Shown here one piece after another: positions 28,403 to 37,849 of a stretch of DNA of 64,000 nucleotides. The first letter of the stretch is position 1; every line of letters begins with the position of its first letter. This DNA is from Micromonospora narathiwatensis (GTDB lineage Bacteria; Actinomycetota; Actinomycetes; Mycobacteriales; Micromonosporaceae), in the NCBI RefSeq assembly GCF_900089605.1, contig NZ_LT594324.1, positions 992,001 to 1,056,000 of the forward strand, written 5' to 3'. The position numbers and the translations under genes were made by a program. Under the pieces are notes generated by a model. That model ran no database searches and was not told where the DNA came from. It worked only from the letters and a program-made list of their open reading frames with translations.

Positions 28403-28760
28403 CCACCGCTTTTGACACCAGAAGCGGCCATGCCCGGAGGGCAAGAACGGTAGGGGCAGACGGCAGTTCGTGCCCGCCGTTCCGTGGATGATGTTTCCCG
28501 CTACGGCAGGTCCACCCATCCGCGTACGCAGCGCTTCTTCTTTCGGTCACTGCAGGTCGGGCGCACGCTGCCCTCACGGGCTTTGTCGTGACCGATCCGC
28601 ATGGTGAGCTCCCTCCAGCCCGTCGGCTACGCCAAGCGGCATCGACTCGAGCGTGTGAAGAACCTAGCGACCAAAGATCGTTAGTACTGCTACGGCGGAT
28701 CTCCATCTTGAACGGTCCGTCCACGTTCGTGTTCGGAGCGAAGACTGGCTTGCTCGAGTG
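28403..28760. other. Intergenic stretch with copy 1 of a 29-bp repeat
   Basis: I see no convincing gene in these 358 bases. A minus-strand frame of about 33 codons starting MRIGHDKAREGSV is too short to judge. The stretch contains the first copy of a direct repeat (28656-28684). Confidence 0.5.
28656..28684 (+). repeat. 29-bp direct repeat, copy 1
   Basis: TGAAGAACCTAGCGACCAAA begins this copy, which matches 30386-30414 at 28 of 29 positions (T here, C there at base 26). The two copies flank a 1.7-kb island. Confidence 0.75.
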
Positions 28761-29531
28761 TCAGAGGCGCCCGAGCAACTCAGCCTTCTTCGCCGCGAAC
28801 TCCTCATCCGTGAGGATGCCGGCGTCGTGGAGCGAGGCGAGCTTTTCAATCTGCCCAACGACATCCGGCTGAGCCGCGGCCACGGCCGGCGTCCCCGGCG
28901 TGCCTCGCTGGATCACCGAGGAGGCGAGGTCCAAGATCTTGTCGGTCACGCCGGGCTGCGCCTGAAGCTCCGAAGACTTGGCCTGCGCGGAGGCTTCGGT
29001 GACGACCTGCCGGCCCTGGAGCAATACGGAGAAGACCGTGAACAGCTTCTCCGGCAACTCGAGGACGGACTGATCGCCGTCGGCCCAGTTCACGCGGACT
29101 ATCCGCGGGGGCTTCATGGCAGCCCCGAGGCTGGCGCCGACAGCCTTGCCGATCCTCCCGGGCAGAGCAGCCGTCGCGGCAGCCCGGCCCATGGCGCCGA
29201 CGACACCTTCCTGGCCCGGAAGTTCCTCCCACTCGAGCACGGTCTCGGCGTTGAGCTTGTACCGCTTGAAGGGGTTGTACGGGTGCGGGATGACGAGTCC
29301 GCCCTGGCCTGAGTCAACGCTGGCGCCCGTCAGGCGGCCACCTACCACGCGTCCCTGGTTCGTCACGTGCGAACCGTAGATCAACGCTTTGGCCCACGCA
29401 ATCGTCGTGCGGATGAAATCGACCTCGCCTGTCGGCTCGAAACACCCGAAGCTGCCAACCGCCGTAGCAGTGCCAGTGAGGCACCGCCTCGGACCGCCCA
29501 GCCGGGTGGTTGAGCTGGTCTTTTCAGTCAC
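28761..29531 (-). CDS. SHOCT-domain protein
   Basis: The protein is about 256 residues from GTG 29531; an in-frame ATG at 29588 is possible and the start is uncertain. The C-terminus is a clear SHOCT domain (DVVGQIEKLASLHDAGILTD and following EEFAAKKAELL). The rest is not recognised; it contains VDFIRTTIAWAKALIYGS and a central Ala/Gly-rich helical stretch. SHOCT domains are short oligomerisation helices at the ends of many bacterial proteins. It lies inside the 1.7-kb island between two 29-bp repeats. Confidence 0.7.
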   Translation of the reverse strand: MTEKTSSTTRLGGPRRCLTGTATAVGSFGCFEPTGEVDFIRTTIAWAKALIYGSHVTNQGRVVGGRLTGASVDSGQGGLVIPHPYNPFKRYKLNAETVLEWEELPGQEGVVGAMGRAAATAALPGRIGKAVGASLGAAMKPPRIVRVNWADGDQSVLELPEKLFTVFSVLLQGRQVVTEASAQAKSSELQAQPGVTDKILDLASSVIQRGTPGTPAVAAAQPDVVGQIEKLASLHDAGILTDEEFAAKKAELLGRL

Positions 29532-29576
29532 TGGCGTCGCATCATCGCATCCATAGCCGCAACTGTGGAGGCGGTC

Positions 29577-30370
29577 ATGGCTGCGCATGTGGTGACGGTC
29601 AACGAGGTGCTCGACGGTCATGTGGCGTTGGATATCCAGTGCCTGGACCGCATCTACCTCAACGCGTACGTGCCGAAGTTGCAGACCAGCTAGCAGGTCG
29701 TGGCGTTCCTGTCCGGACACCTCGGGTTCCCATTCCCCCGCCCGGCGCTGTTCAACCAGATCGGGCAGCGGTTCCGCCGGGCGGTGGCCTCCTACGCCGA
29801 GGCCATCGACATCCCGTGGGTCAGGTTCGGCAAGGGCGACGACAAAGCTCACGGTGATGCGTCCCCACCTTGCCCGCCAGGCTGCCACCGGCCGGTCCGA
29901 GGTGGCCGCGGTCGGGGTGGCGCAGGAGTTCCAACGGGTGTGGGCCGCCATAAAGGGCACAACCTCCACCGGCACGCCGCGGTGGTCGTTCTGCAAGGCC
30001 GACCACAGGGTGACCTGCTACTACTTCTACCTGTGGGACGACGACTTCGGACCCGCGTTCGTCAAGGTGTGCGCCTACTTCCCCTACCCGGGCAAGATCT
30101 GGATCAACGGGCACGAGTGGGCCAAACGCCAAGCCAGCAAAGCCGGCATCGGGTTCACCGAACTGTCCAACGGGTTCGCCGCGCCTGCGACCAACCCCAA
30201 GCGGCATCCGCATCGCCATCTTCTACACCGAGATCTACAACCGGCTCCTGGTCCCGCTCACCGCCGCCGACCAGCCCCGAGCCCCACCAGCCCTACGAGC
30301 CGCGCCGACCACCAGCACCCGCCACGTCGACGACTACGCAACCCGCGCCCGCCTTCCACACGCCGCGTGA
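29577..30370 (+). pseudogene. Decayed gene with nonsense codon and frameshifts
   Basis: An ATG at 29577 with a GGAGG site opens a frame that reads for 38 codons (AAHVVTVNEVLDGHVALDIQ...) to a TAG at 29691. The same reading resumes (VVAFLSGHLGFPFPRPALFN), then shifts by one base near 29850 into QEFQRVWAAIKGTTSTGT and TCYYFYLWDDDFGPAFVKVC, ending near 30200. A different frame then gives IRIAIFYTEIYNRLLVPLTA to a TGA at 30368. The first part resembles a protein family I have seen repeatedly in actinobacteria but cannot name. The last part looks like the 3' end of another gene joined by deletion. Confidence 0.65.
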
Positions 30371-30385
30371 AACTTGACACAAGAT

Positions 30386-30414
30386 TGAAGAACCTAGCGA
30401 CCAAAGATCGCTAG
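30386..30414 (+). repeat. 29-bp direct repeat, copy 2
   Basis: This is the second copy of the repeat at 28656-28684. Here it also contains a perfect inverted repeat CCTAGCGA/TCGCTAGG separated by 7 bases (30393-30415). Confidence 0.75.
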
Positions 30415-30441
30415 GCGCCAACGATCATCTGGGCCTGCACG

Positions 30442-31584
30442 TCAAGCCGTACCTGGCTGTCCACTGGTGTCGGGCCGCAGGTGGTGTATCACCTGTTCCA
30501 GGTGCGCGAGTGCGGCGATCGCGACAGTGTCGACCCCGGCCCCGGTCTGGGCGACGATGCGTCGGGCCACCCGGATTGCCTCATCCGGGCTCGCCGCCTC
30601 AAACAGCAGCGGCGCCAGAAGGCGCACCGCTGCGCACCTGCCGTCGATGTCCTCGAGCAGCCGGGGATGCCGCTCGACGAGCCGAGCGAGGCGGTGGTCG
30701 ACCACCCTGTCGAGCATGGGTTGTGCCTGCCGTCGCAGGGCAGCACGCAGCTGGGCCTTGCCGTTGGGGCGACACAGCAGGTCTCCCGGGTCGGCGCCGA
30801 CGCTGAAATCGGCCGCCAGCAGCGGGCCGAGCGGGCGTGGGTGCCGGAGCAGTTGCCACGCGCGGTCCAGCGCAGCGTGGCCCGCCGGGTCCGCATCGAA
30901 TGCAGCGATCAAGCCCTGCGTGGCGCCGGGCAGTTGCCGCAGGATCGTGGCCTGGGTGTCGGTCAGCGTGGTGCCGCACGGTGCGAGAGCGAACGCTCCG
31001 GTCCGACCCGACCGGGAGTAGGACAGCCACACCGCGAGGACATCGGCAGGTCCTTCGACCAGCACCGGAGTCCACCGTGCGGCGATACGGTCCTGCTGCT
31101 CCGCAACACCGAACAGCAGTTGGCCCTTGTCGTAGATCGCAGTCTCAGGGCTGTTGATGTACTTGGGTACGTCCTCGTCAACGACAGGGCTGGAGCGGCC
31201 AAGGAAGGCCACGGTGTGCCCGGCCGGGTCACGGACCGGGAACATGATCCGGTCCCGGAACATGTCTATGAGCCGGTCCGGGTCGTCGCGGGTGCGGGTC
31301 GCCAATCCCGCGCCAACCAGCTCCTCCGCCGTGAACTCGCTGGCGCGTAGGTGGCGCGTCAGCGAGTTCCAGCCTGGTGGGGCGTATCCGATCCGCCAGG
31401 GCCACTCCCGGTGTACGAGGACTCCGAGTCCGCGTTCGGCGAGGTAGGCACGGGGGCCGTCGGCGTGTTCGAGTTGGGCGCGGTAGTACGTCACCGCGGC
31501 GTCGATGGCCGCCAGCAGCCGCCGGGGCTCGGTCCCGGTGCCGCGTACCGAAGGCATCGGGTGATTGAGTCGAGGTTTGCCCAT
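30442..31584 (-). CDS. DnaG-like primase lacking the zinc finger
   Basis: The 380-residue protein matches the catalytic core of DnaG: RAYLAERGLGVLVHREWPWRI, then MFRDRIMFPVRDPAGHTVAF, then PKYINSPETAIYDKGQLLFG. The toprim acidic residues are in VLVEGPADVLAVW (Glu) and IAAFDADPAGHAA (DxD). The CHC2 zinc-binding domain at the N-terminus of normal primases is absent. Conjugative primases make primers on the transferred strand in the recipient, which fits its position at the end of the secretion operon. Confidence 0.9.
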   Translation of the reverse strand: MGKPRLNHPMPSVRGTGTEPRRLLAAIDAAVTYYRAQLEHADGPRAYLAERGLGVLVHREWPWRIGYAPPGWNSLTRHLRASEFTAEELVGAGLATRTRDDPDRLIDMFRDRIMFPVRDPAGHTVAFLGRSSPVVDEDVPKYINSPETAIYDKGQLLFGVAEQQDRIAARWTPVLVEGPADVLAVWLSYSRSGRTGAFALAPCGTTLTDTQATILRQLPGATQGLIAAFDADPAGHAALDRAWQLLRHPRPLGPLLAADFSVGADPGDLLCRPNGKAQLRAALRRQAQPMLDRVVDHRLARLVERHPRLLEDIDGRCAAVRLLAPLLFEAASPDEAIRVARRIVAQTGAGVDTVAIAALAHLEQVIHHLRPDTSGQPGTA

Positions 31585-31611
31585 GGCCTACCCCTGATAT
31601 CCAAGCTAGCT

Positions 31612-33444
31612 TCAGCCGGCAGATCCGCGCCAGGAGCGCTGCGTCATGCGTTCCCGGCGCGCGGCGCGGGTGCGCTGCGCCTGGCGGGTCATCTCGGCGG
31701 TGGAAGCAGCGACGGCCGTTGTGAGCTGCTCTGCGAGCGGTTCGTCGTACCAGGGCAGCAGGTTGAGCATGGCCACTTTGACGCCGGTGGCGAAGAGCAG
31801 TGCCGAGCCCTTCGGTAGCGCCCGGATGTGTGCGGGGTCGAGGATGCGCTGTCGGCGCACCGAGGTCTGGTACGAGGTGTGTCCCCGTCCGTCGCGCGAG
31901 TGGGAGGCGACGGTGACGTCGTGCTCGCCGACGAGCCGGGACAGGTCCTCGGCGAAGCGGGCGTCGTCGATGCCGGCGCCGACCAGCTTGACCGTGGCCG
32001 CCGACCAGAGCGCGTCCATGCCCTGTTCGCCCCAGACGCGTGTGCCTTGGCGGTAGGACTGCAGGATGGTCAGCGGGATGATCGCTCGGCTGCCGAAGTG
32101 GCTGTACAGCTCTGGTAGGTCCGCGATTTTGCAGATGTTCGCGGCCTCGTCGAGGCAGGCGATCAGCGGCGGGTCGAGCCGGCCGCCGTGCGCCTCGGCG
32201 GCCGCCACGGCGGCGCGTAGCACCTGGTCGGTGAGGCCGGCGACCAGCGGGGCGGCCGCACCCGCGCCGTCTTTGGACATCAGGTAGAGGGTGTCGGTGC
32301 TCTCGACGAACGCCTCGACGTCCAGGGCGGGTAGCGGTAGGTCCGGTGGCGTGACCCAGGCCATGATGGTCGGGTTGGCCAGGCATGCTGCGGCGGTGCG
32401 TGCGGTCTCGTAGAGCCCTTCGCGGGTCTCCGGTGCGCCGGCTTGGCGGCCGGACATGGCCCGGGCGGAGGCGCCGAACCCGTGGTTCTTGAGGATCGTC
32501 GCCGGTTCGCGGGAGGTGGAGTCCGATAGCCACGCCTGCACTGTGGCCAGCGTGCGGCCCTCCAGGGCTGCGGCCAGGATGAGCGAGGTGAGCAGGTCCA
32601 ATGCTCCCTGGATCCAGAAGTCGTCGCTGCCCTGGGAGTTGCGGACCTGCTGGACGAAGTGGTTGGCCAGCCGGTGGGCGTCCTCGACGTCTTCGACGGC
32701 GGCGAGTGGGTTCCACCACCAGCGCTGCGGCACGTGGGCGATGGATTGCGGGTCGAACACCCACGCGGTGCCGTGCTCGGCCCGGGCGGCCGCCGTGGTG
32801 GCCCACAGGTCGGGCTTGTTGCTGGTGGCCAGGGCCGCCCCGGGGGCGTTGAGGATGGACTGCACGGCCAGTGCGGTCGTTTTGCCGGCGCGTGGAGCCA
32901 TCACTGCGAGGATGACGTCCTCCCAGGAGGAGTAGAGCCGGGGACCGGAGCCGCGGCGTCGCCGGTGTTCGCCGAGGACCACGCCGATCGACGCGGCCGG
33001 GATGTCCTTGACCGGCAGCTTCGCCAGGCCGCGACGCAACCGCCGGGCCTTGGCCGCCACGGCGGGCAGGGTCATCGGTCGTACGTCGGCCGGGCCGGCC
33101 AGCGACGGCAGCGGATCCTCGGCGTCGGGCTTGCGCCCCTGCCACCAGGTGGCGGCGAGGGTGACCAGGCCGACCAGGATCAGCAGCAGTACGGCGTAGA
33201 CGACCCCGACGGCGGTCGGGGACACCCCGGGCCACAGCGCCGGCCAGTCGGCGCGCAGCAGCCGATCAAGGTACAGCGAGCCGAAGCCCGGCCCGGCCGG
33301 TTGCCCGGTCACAGTGGCGGTGATCTGGCCGGCCAGCCAGGACAGCCACATCAGGGCGACGACCGCCCAGACCAGCCCGAGCGCCAGGAATGGGGTGAGG
33401 GGGCCGCCGGCGGTGCCGCGCGGTTCGACGGGCCGGGTGTTCAC
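31612..33444 (-). CDS. Type IV coupling protein (TraD/TraG/VirD4-like ATPase)
   Basis: The protein is 610 residues from GTG 33444, overlapping the upstream stop by GTGA. Two N-terminal membrane helices (about residues 20-45 and 75-100) precede an ATPase domain: Walker A in VMAPRAGKTTALAV and Walker B in PPLIACLDEAANICKI. The C-terminal TraM-recognition-type region follows (RAIIPLTILQSYRQGTRVWG). Coupling proteins hand the relaxase-DNA complex to the secretion channel. It is the penultimate gene of the operon. Confidence 0.93.
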   Translation of the reverse strand: MNTRPVEPRGTAGGPLTPFLALGLVWAVVALMWLSWLAGQITATVTGQPAGPGFGSLYLDRLLRADWPALWPGVSPTAVGVVYAVLLLILVGLVTLAATWWQGRKPDAEDPLPSLAGPADVRPMTLPAVAAKARRLRRGLAKLPVKDIPAASIGVVLGEHRRRRGSGPRLYSSWEDVILAVMAPRAGKTTALAVQSILNAPGAALATSNKPDLWATTAAARAEHGTAWVFDPQSIAHVPQRWWWNPLAAVEDVEDAHRLANHFVQQVRNSQGSDDFWIQGALDLLTSLILAAALEGRTLATVQAWLSDSTSREPATILKNHGFGASARAMSGRQAGAPETREGLYETARTAAACLANPTIMAWVTPPDLPLPALDVEAFVESTDTLYLMSKDGAGAAAPLVAGLTDQVLRAAVAAAEAHGGRLDPPLIACLDEAANICKIADLPELYSHFGSRAIIPLTILQSYRQGTRVWGEQGMDALWSAATVKLVGAGIDDARFAEDLSRLVGEHDVTVASHSRDGRGHTSYQTSVRRQRILDPAHIRALPKGSALLFATGVKVAMLNLLPWYDEPLAEQLTTAVAASTAEMTRQAQRTRAARRERMTQRSWRGSAG

Positions 33445-34883
33445 GGCTGGGCCTGCCGGATCGCGGTGTCGGTGTCGTAGAGCTCCCACTCGTCGCCGAC
33501 CAGGGTCAGTGCCACCGGCAGCCCGTTGCGTTCACCGGTCTTGATCAGGTACTTGCCCCGGCCCGGATGCACAGAGCCGGCGAACCATGCTTCCGGCGCG
33601 GCCCAGGACGCCACCAGTTCCCGCTCCGGCCCGGACAGTTTGATCACCTCGTTGACCCGGGTCAGCTCCCGAGGCGGCAGCCCGGCGAGGATCTTGATGG
33701 CGGACCGTTCGATGAATCCCTGCGCTTTGGCCCGGTCCTCGGGCGTAGGTAGTGCGTCGAGGTCGGCCAGGGAGTGGGTGACCATCACGCTGGCCATGCC
33801 TCGCTGTCGGTTGAGCCGGGTGAGCGCGTCGGCGTGCTCGACCAGGCCGGACGCGCCGCGCAGGGCCCGCCACAGCTCGTCCATCACGCCGAGGTACTGC
33901 CGGCGCGGCGCCAAGCCCTGGTCGGCCAGCACCGATGCGGCGTCGACCATGCCGAAGCCGTACGCCCAGGTGCACAGCATCGCGGCGGCCACCAGCTGGT
34001 CACCGGCGGCGGCGACCTGGGAGATGTCGACGCTCACGGCGGGGGCATCGAGGTCCAGCGGCCTGGTCGTCGGGCCGTCGAAGACTCCGCGCAGGCTGCC
34101 CTCGCACAGCAGCGCCAGGGTCGGCACGAGCTGGTCGACGCGGCGGCGGTACTCGCCGTCGGTGCGGGCCCGGGCCGCGGTCAGGAGCTCGTCGGCGCCG
34201 GCTTCGACCAGGCGCAGTACGTCGGGCACGGTTGGATCCTGGTCGAGCCGTTCGGCGAGTACGTCGATCGCGCGGCCCAGGATGATCTCCTCGGTGTTGT
34301 TCAGCGGCTGCCCGCGTACCAGGGCGCACAGGGCCAGCAGCAGGGACATGCGCCGGCCCCGGATTTCCAGGCGTAGCTGCCGGGCGTCGGCGCTGCCCAT
34401 TCGGGCGAGCGCGCTGCCCAGCGGGCCGGAGTCCAGCGGGTTGAGTCGGTCCAGGCCCCGGCCGATCCGGATGACCTGCCCGCCAAGGTGTTCGACGAGG
34501 CGGGTGTAGTCGGGCTTGGTGTCGCCGAGGATGAGGGCGCTGGTGCCGAACCCGGTCATGCCGGTGATGAGCCGTTTGACCACGGTGGACTTGCCGACGC
34601 CGGGCTGGCCGAGGACGAACACGCCCGGGTTGGTGATCAGTCCTTCGCGTAGCCATTCGAGTGGGTCGAGGCAGACGACTTCGCCCCACAGCATGTGCCG
34701 GCCGATTGGCACTCCGATGGTGGGTGCTCCGGAGCCGGCGACGAACGGGTAGAGGCCGCAGAGCTGGACGGTGGTGCCCTGGTATTCCATGCTGGGGGCG
34801 ATGTGGCTGGCTCGGCCGGTGCCGGGGGCGCGTACACCCCATGCCGGCGCCAGCCGGGCCGTGTCGACGGCGGTTGTCTTCAT
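33441..34883 (-). CDS. VirB4-like conjugative ATPase
   Basis: The protein is 480 residues from ATG 34883 with an AGGAGGA site. Walker A is GVFVLGQPGVGKSTVVKRLI, followed by SALILGDTKPDYTRLVEHLG, and Walker B is YLGVMDELWRALRGASG. The segment MASVMVTHSLADLDALPT is also typical of VirB4/TraC C-terminal domains. It lacks the N-terminal half of long VirB4 proteins; that part may be supplied by the SCO6880-like protein encoded next to it. It energises assembly of the secretion channel. Confidence 0.9.
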   Translation of the reverse strand: MKTTAVDTARLAPAWGVRAPGTGRASHIAPSMEYQGTTVQLCGLYPFVAGSGAPTIGVPIGRHMLWGEVVCLDPLEWLREGLITNPGVFVLGQPGVGKSTVVKRLITGMTGFGTSALILGDTKPDYTRLVEHLGGQVIRIGRGLDRLNPLDSGPLGSALARMGSADARQLRLEIRGRRMSLLLALCALVRGQPLNNTEEIILGRAIDVLAERLDQDPTVPDVLRLVEAGADELLTAARARTDGEYRRRVDQLVPTLALLCEGSLRGVFDGPTTRPLDLDAPAVSVDISQVAAAGDQLVAAAMLCTWAYGFGMVDAASVLADQGLAPRRQYLGVMDELWRALRGASGLVEHADALTRLNRQRGMASVMVTHSLADLDALPTPEDRAKAQGFIERSAIKILAGLPPRELTRVNEVIKLSGPERELVASWAAPEAWFAGSVHPGRGKYLIKTGERNGLPVALTLVGDEWELYDTDTAIRQAQP

Positions 34884-34904
34884 CGGTTCCTCCTGATCAC
34901 CGGC

Positions 34905-36392
34905 TCAGCGGGGCCAGTGGCGGGCCAGCTGCGGCGGGCAGACGCCGCAGGGCAGGGTGGTCGCGAAGCCAGCGGCCTGACTGGCGCGCAGCTGCCGCAG
35001 CCGGATCTTGGCCACGTCGGCGCGGGACTCGACGTCGGCGATGGCCCGGCCCAGGTCCTCGGCGGTGAGGACGGTGGTGGTGACGAACAGCGACATCAGG
35101 CCCACCCCGGCGCCGGTCGCTTCCTCTCGGGCGGTCTGCAGTGCTCGTTCTCGGTCGGCGTGGTCGCGGGCGGACTCGTCGCGTTTCTGCGCTCGGTTGT
35201 AGGCCGCGCGGAACGCGGCGGCGTTGACCTCGCTTTCGACGATCCGCGCGGCCTCCCCGGCGGGGAATGGCCGGTAGAGCAGCGACACCCGCTTCGGGTA
35301 CGGGCCGGGGGCGAGTAGGCGGGCCAGGACGTCGGCGTGCACGTGCTGGCGCGGTGCCTCGTGCCAGGCCCACGACACCGACGTGCCGGAGTCGTGTACG
35401 TACCGGTCGAGGTGCTCCTCGGCCATGACCGGCCCGGCGGTTTCCCAGTCGACCCACCGGCTCAGGTCGAGGTCGGGGGTCGCGGCCAGCCGGGCCACGT
35501 CGCCCCGGCTGGCCGGGTCGAAGGCGGTGCGGACGATGGCCGAGATGTTGTCCGCGCTGGCCCGGCCGAGGACGGTCAGGCCGCAGCTGCCCAGCGAGTC
35601 CTGCAGGCCGGGCAGAGCCCGGCTGATCTCGTCTAGCGCCTCGTCGAGGTTCTTGGGCTTGCTGGGTGAGGCGCCGGGTTTGAAGGTCACCGACACCCGG
35701 GTCTCCACGTCGGCGGCGGCTGCGGGGGACACCTCCACCAGCCGTTGCAGCACCCGCCGCGCCGAGGCCGGCCCGTGGGGCACGATTCGCCGGCTGACGT
35801 GGTCGGCCAGCCGTGACCCGGGATCGGGTGCGGTGTCCACGGTGACCGTGACGTGGTCGACGATCGGCAGGTAGCCCAGGTTGGCCAGCCAGCCGCCCCA
35901 GTTGGCCACCCACGCCGCGCTGGCGTCCGGGTCGGCCAGCCAGGTCGAGGTGGCCGCGCACCGCAGCGTCACGGTCATGGTGCCGAGCCGCTGGTTGTAG
36001 ACCACCCCGTAGCCGCCGCTGTCGTCATCGACGGTCAGCAGGGTGGTGGGCGCGAGCACGCCCGGCAGCTGCCAGGCGTGCTCGCCGGTCACCATCACGC
36101 CGGAGCGGTAGGAGGTGTAACCACGGCTGGTGCCGATCAGCCACCGCACCCGCTGCGCGATGCCCGCCGACAGGGGAACTCCGTCCCAGCGCACGACCAG
36201 CAGGGCCACGAGCAGCACACACGGTCCGGCGGACACGGCGAGCGCCTGTAGTCCCATCGACCCGGAGATGATCAGTACGGTGATCGCGGCGAGGACGACG
36301 AAGGTCTGCGCCGGTCCGAGGCCGAACAGTCCCATGCCGCGCGCTCGCCGCCAGCCACCGAAGGTGCGTACCTGTGCCTGGTCGCTGCTCAC
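34905..36392 (-). CDS. SCO6880-family conjugation membrane protein
   Basis: The 495-residue protein has two close membrane helices at about residues 27-66 (FVVLAAITVLIISGSMGLQA, then a second) and a long cytoplasmic part with the family features RWLIGTSRGYTSYRSGVMVT and SWAWHEAPRQHVHADVLARL. Such proteins resemble a PrgI/TcpE-type membrane part joined to a VirB4 N-terminal-like domain, and always lie beside a VirB4 ATPase gene in actinobacterial ICEs. The start GTG 36392 overlaps the upstream stop. Confidence 0.9.
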   Translation of the reverse strand: MSSDQAQVRTFGGWRRARGMGLFGLGPAQTFVVLAAITVLIISGSMGLQALAVSAGPCVLLVALLVVRWDGVPLSAGIAQRVRWLIGTSRGYTSYRSGVMVTGEHAWQLPGVLAPTTLLTVDDDSGGYGVVYNQRLGTMTVTLRCAATSTWLADPDASAAWVANWGGWLANLGYLPIVDHVTVTVDTAPDPGSRLADHVSRRIVPHGPASARRVLQRLVEVSPAAAADVETRVSVTFKPGASPSKPKNLDEALDEISRALPGLQDSLGSCGLTVLGRASADNISAIVRTAFDPASRGDVARLAATPDLDLSRWVDWETAGPVMAEEHLDRYVHDSGTSVSWAWHEAPRQHVHADVLARLLAPGPYPKRVSLLYRPFPAGEAARIVESEVNAAAFRAAYNRAQKRDESARDHADRERALQTAREEATGAGVGLMSLFVTTTVLTAEDLGRAIADVESRADVAKIRLRQLRASQAAGFATTLPCGVCPPQLARHWPR

Positions 36393-37849
36393 GACGGCGA
36401 GCTCCCCTCCTGCATCGCGGAGCTGGCGGTGTTCGCGCCGGCCTTCGCCGCCGTCACCCCGGCCTGGGCGACCAGCGCGGCACCGATGACCACGGGTGCC
36501 GCCGGCCCGGTCGCAGCCCCGGCGGCCGCCGTCCCGCCGCCGGCCGCAGCGCCGCCGACTCCAGCCCCACCGGCCGCCGCCCCGGCGGACCCGGTGGCTC
36601 CGGTGCCGGCCGGCACGGTGGTGGTCGGCGCTACGGGCCCCGCCGGGCCACCCGCGGTGGCGCTGCCGTTGGCGACCTTCGGGGCGTTGCCGGTAGCGCT
36701 TCCCGAGCCGCCCGTCGGGGGCGGCATCGTCGGGGTCGGCATCGCACCGGTCGGGCCGCTACCAGAGGAACCACCGCCGCTACCGGGTCCCTGGGAGTCC
36801 ATGTAGCGGGCGTGGTCGCCGGCGCTGTGACCGCCGATCGCCCCGCGCACCGACGACGCCGCGTGCAGCCCGGCGGCCGCGCCGGCCCCGGCCATGCCCA
36901 AGCCCCCGCCGCCGGAGGCGACGCTGCCGGTGAAGATCGTGAAGAACTTCATCAGCGCCGGCAAAGCGATGATCGACAGGGCCAGCATGCCGAGGCCCAT
37001 CAGCCAGTCCCGGCCGTTACCGCGCATCATCACGAACGAGGTGGCGTACACCGACACCGCCGCCGGCTTGTAGAGGGCGAGGGCCAGGGACCAGCCGAGG
37101 GTCTTCTGGAACATTTGGCTGGTGCCCCGGGTGACGGTTCCTGCAGCGGCCAGCTGCAGCAGCCCCGCCAGGACGATCACCGAGCCTTCGCGGAAGACCA
37201 TCAGGATGGTCTGGACCACGGCGGCGAGGATGACGACGATGCCCACCAGGATCATCACGAAAGGTGCGATCGCGGCGCCGGGCAGCAGCAGCCCGCCGAG
37301 CGCCGCGCTCATCGTCTCGTTGGGTGGTTTGTTCGAGTCCTTGAAGATCGCCTCGTTGAGCAGCCACATGGAGTAGCTGTCACCGACCTTGAGGACCAGG
37401 TGGGTGCCGGCCACACCGACGCTGCCCCACAGCGCCGTGTTCCAGATACCGCGCACCGCCTGCAGCAGCGGTTCGCCCTTGCGAGTGATCACGATGGTGA
37501 TGCCCTGCCCGATCAGGCCACAGACCAGCAGCAGAATCGTGACCGGCAGCATGAAGCCGCGCAGCTGCTGAGCCGGCCCGCCAGCGTCGTTGCACTGGGC
37601 GACCCAGTCCGAGGCCCACCGCCCCGGATCGGAGCCGGTGGTCGGGCACAGGCTGTTGGACGGGATGAGCGTCCAGCTGGTCAGCAGCCGGGCGACCCAT
37701 TCGATGGCCTCCTTAACGGCGCTGGCCAGGCCGTCGAGGACCGTGTTGACCAGCGAGTCACGGACCGCCCCGGGGGCGTTGATGCCGTCGGCGATGACGC
37801 CGGCGCAGGTGGTAGGGACGAACGGATTACAGAACGGCACGAGGATCAC
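36389..37849 (-). CDS. TrbL/VirB6-like conjugal transfer membrane protein
   Basis: The protein is 486 residues from GTG 37849 (GTGA overlap with the upstream gene). An extracellular N-terminus with several Cys (VPFCNPFVPTTCAGVIADGI) is followed by six or more membrane helices, among them PVTILLLVCGLIGQGITIVI and VMILVGIVVILAAVVQTILM. The last 150 residues are a Gly/Ala/Pro/Thr-rich low-complexity tail. Proteins of this kind form the inner-membrane channel of type IV secretion systems. The reading frame is open farther upstream but overlaps the neighbouring gene there. Confidence 0.88.
   Translation of the reverse strand: MILVPFCNPFVPTTCAGVIADGINAPGAVRDSLVNTVLDGLASAVKEAIEWVARLLTSWTLIPSNSLCPTTGSDPGRWASDWVAQCNDAGGPAQQLRGFMLPVTILLLVCGLIGQGITIVITRKGEPLLQAVRGIWNTALWGSVGVAGTHLVLKVGDSYSMWLLNEAIFKDSNKPPNETMSAALGGLLLPGAAIAPFVMILVGIVVILAAVVQTILMVFREGSVIVLAGLLQLAAAGTVTRGTSQMFQKTLGWSLALALYKPAAVSVYATSFVMMRGNGRDWLMGLGMLALSIIALPALMKFFTIFTGSVASGGGGLGMAGAGAAAGLHAASSVRGAIGGHSAGDHARYMDSQGPGSGGGSSGSGPTGAMPTPTMPPPTGGSGSATGNAPKVANGSATAGGPAGPVAPTTTVPAGTGATGSAGAAAGGAGVGGAAAGGGTAAAGAATGPAAPVVIGAALVAQAGVTAAKAGANTASSAMQEGSSPS

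Noticed and set aside
28403..28620. Short minus-strand frame starting MRIGHDK as an integrase start
   Set aside because: Only about 33 codons, with no clear motif beyond basic residues.
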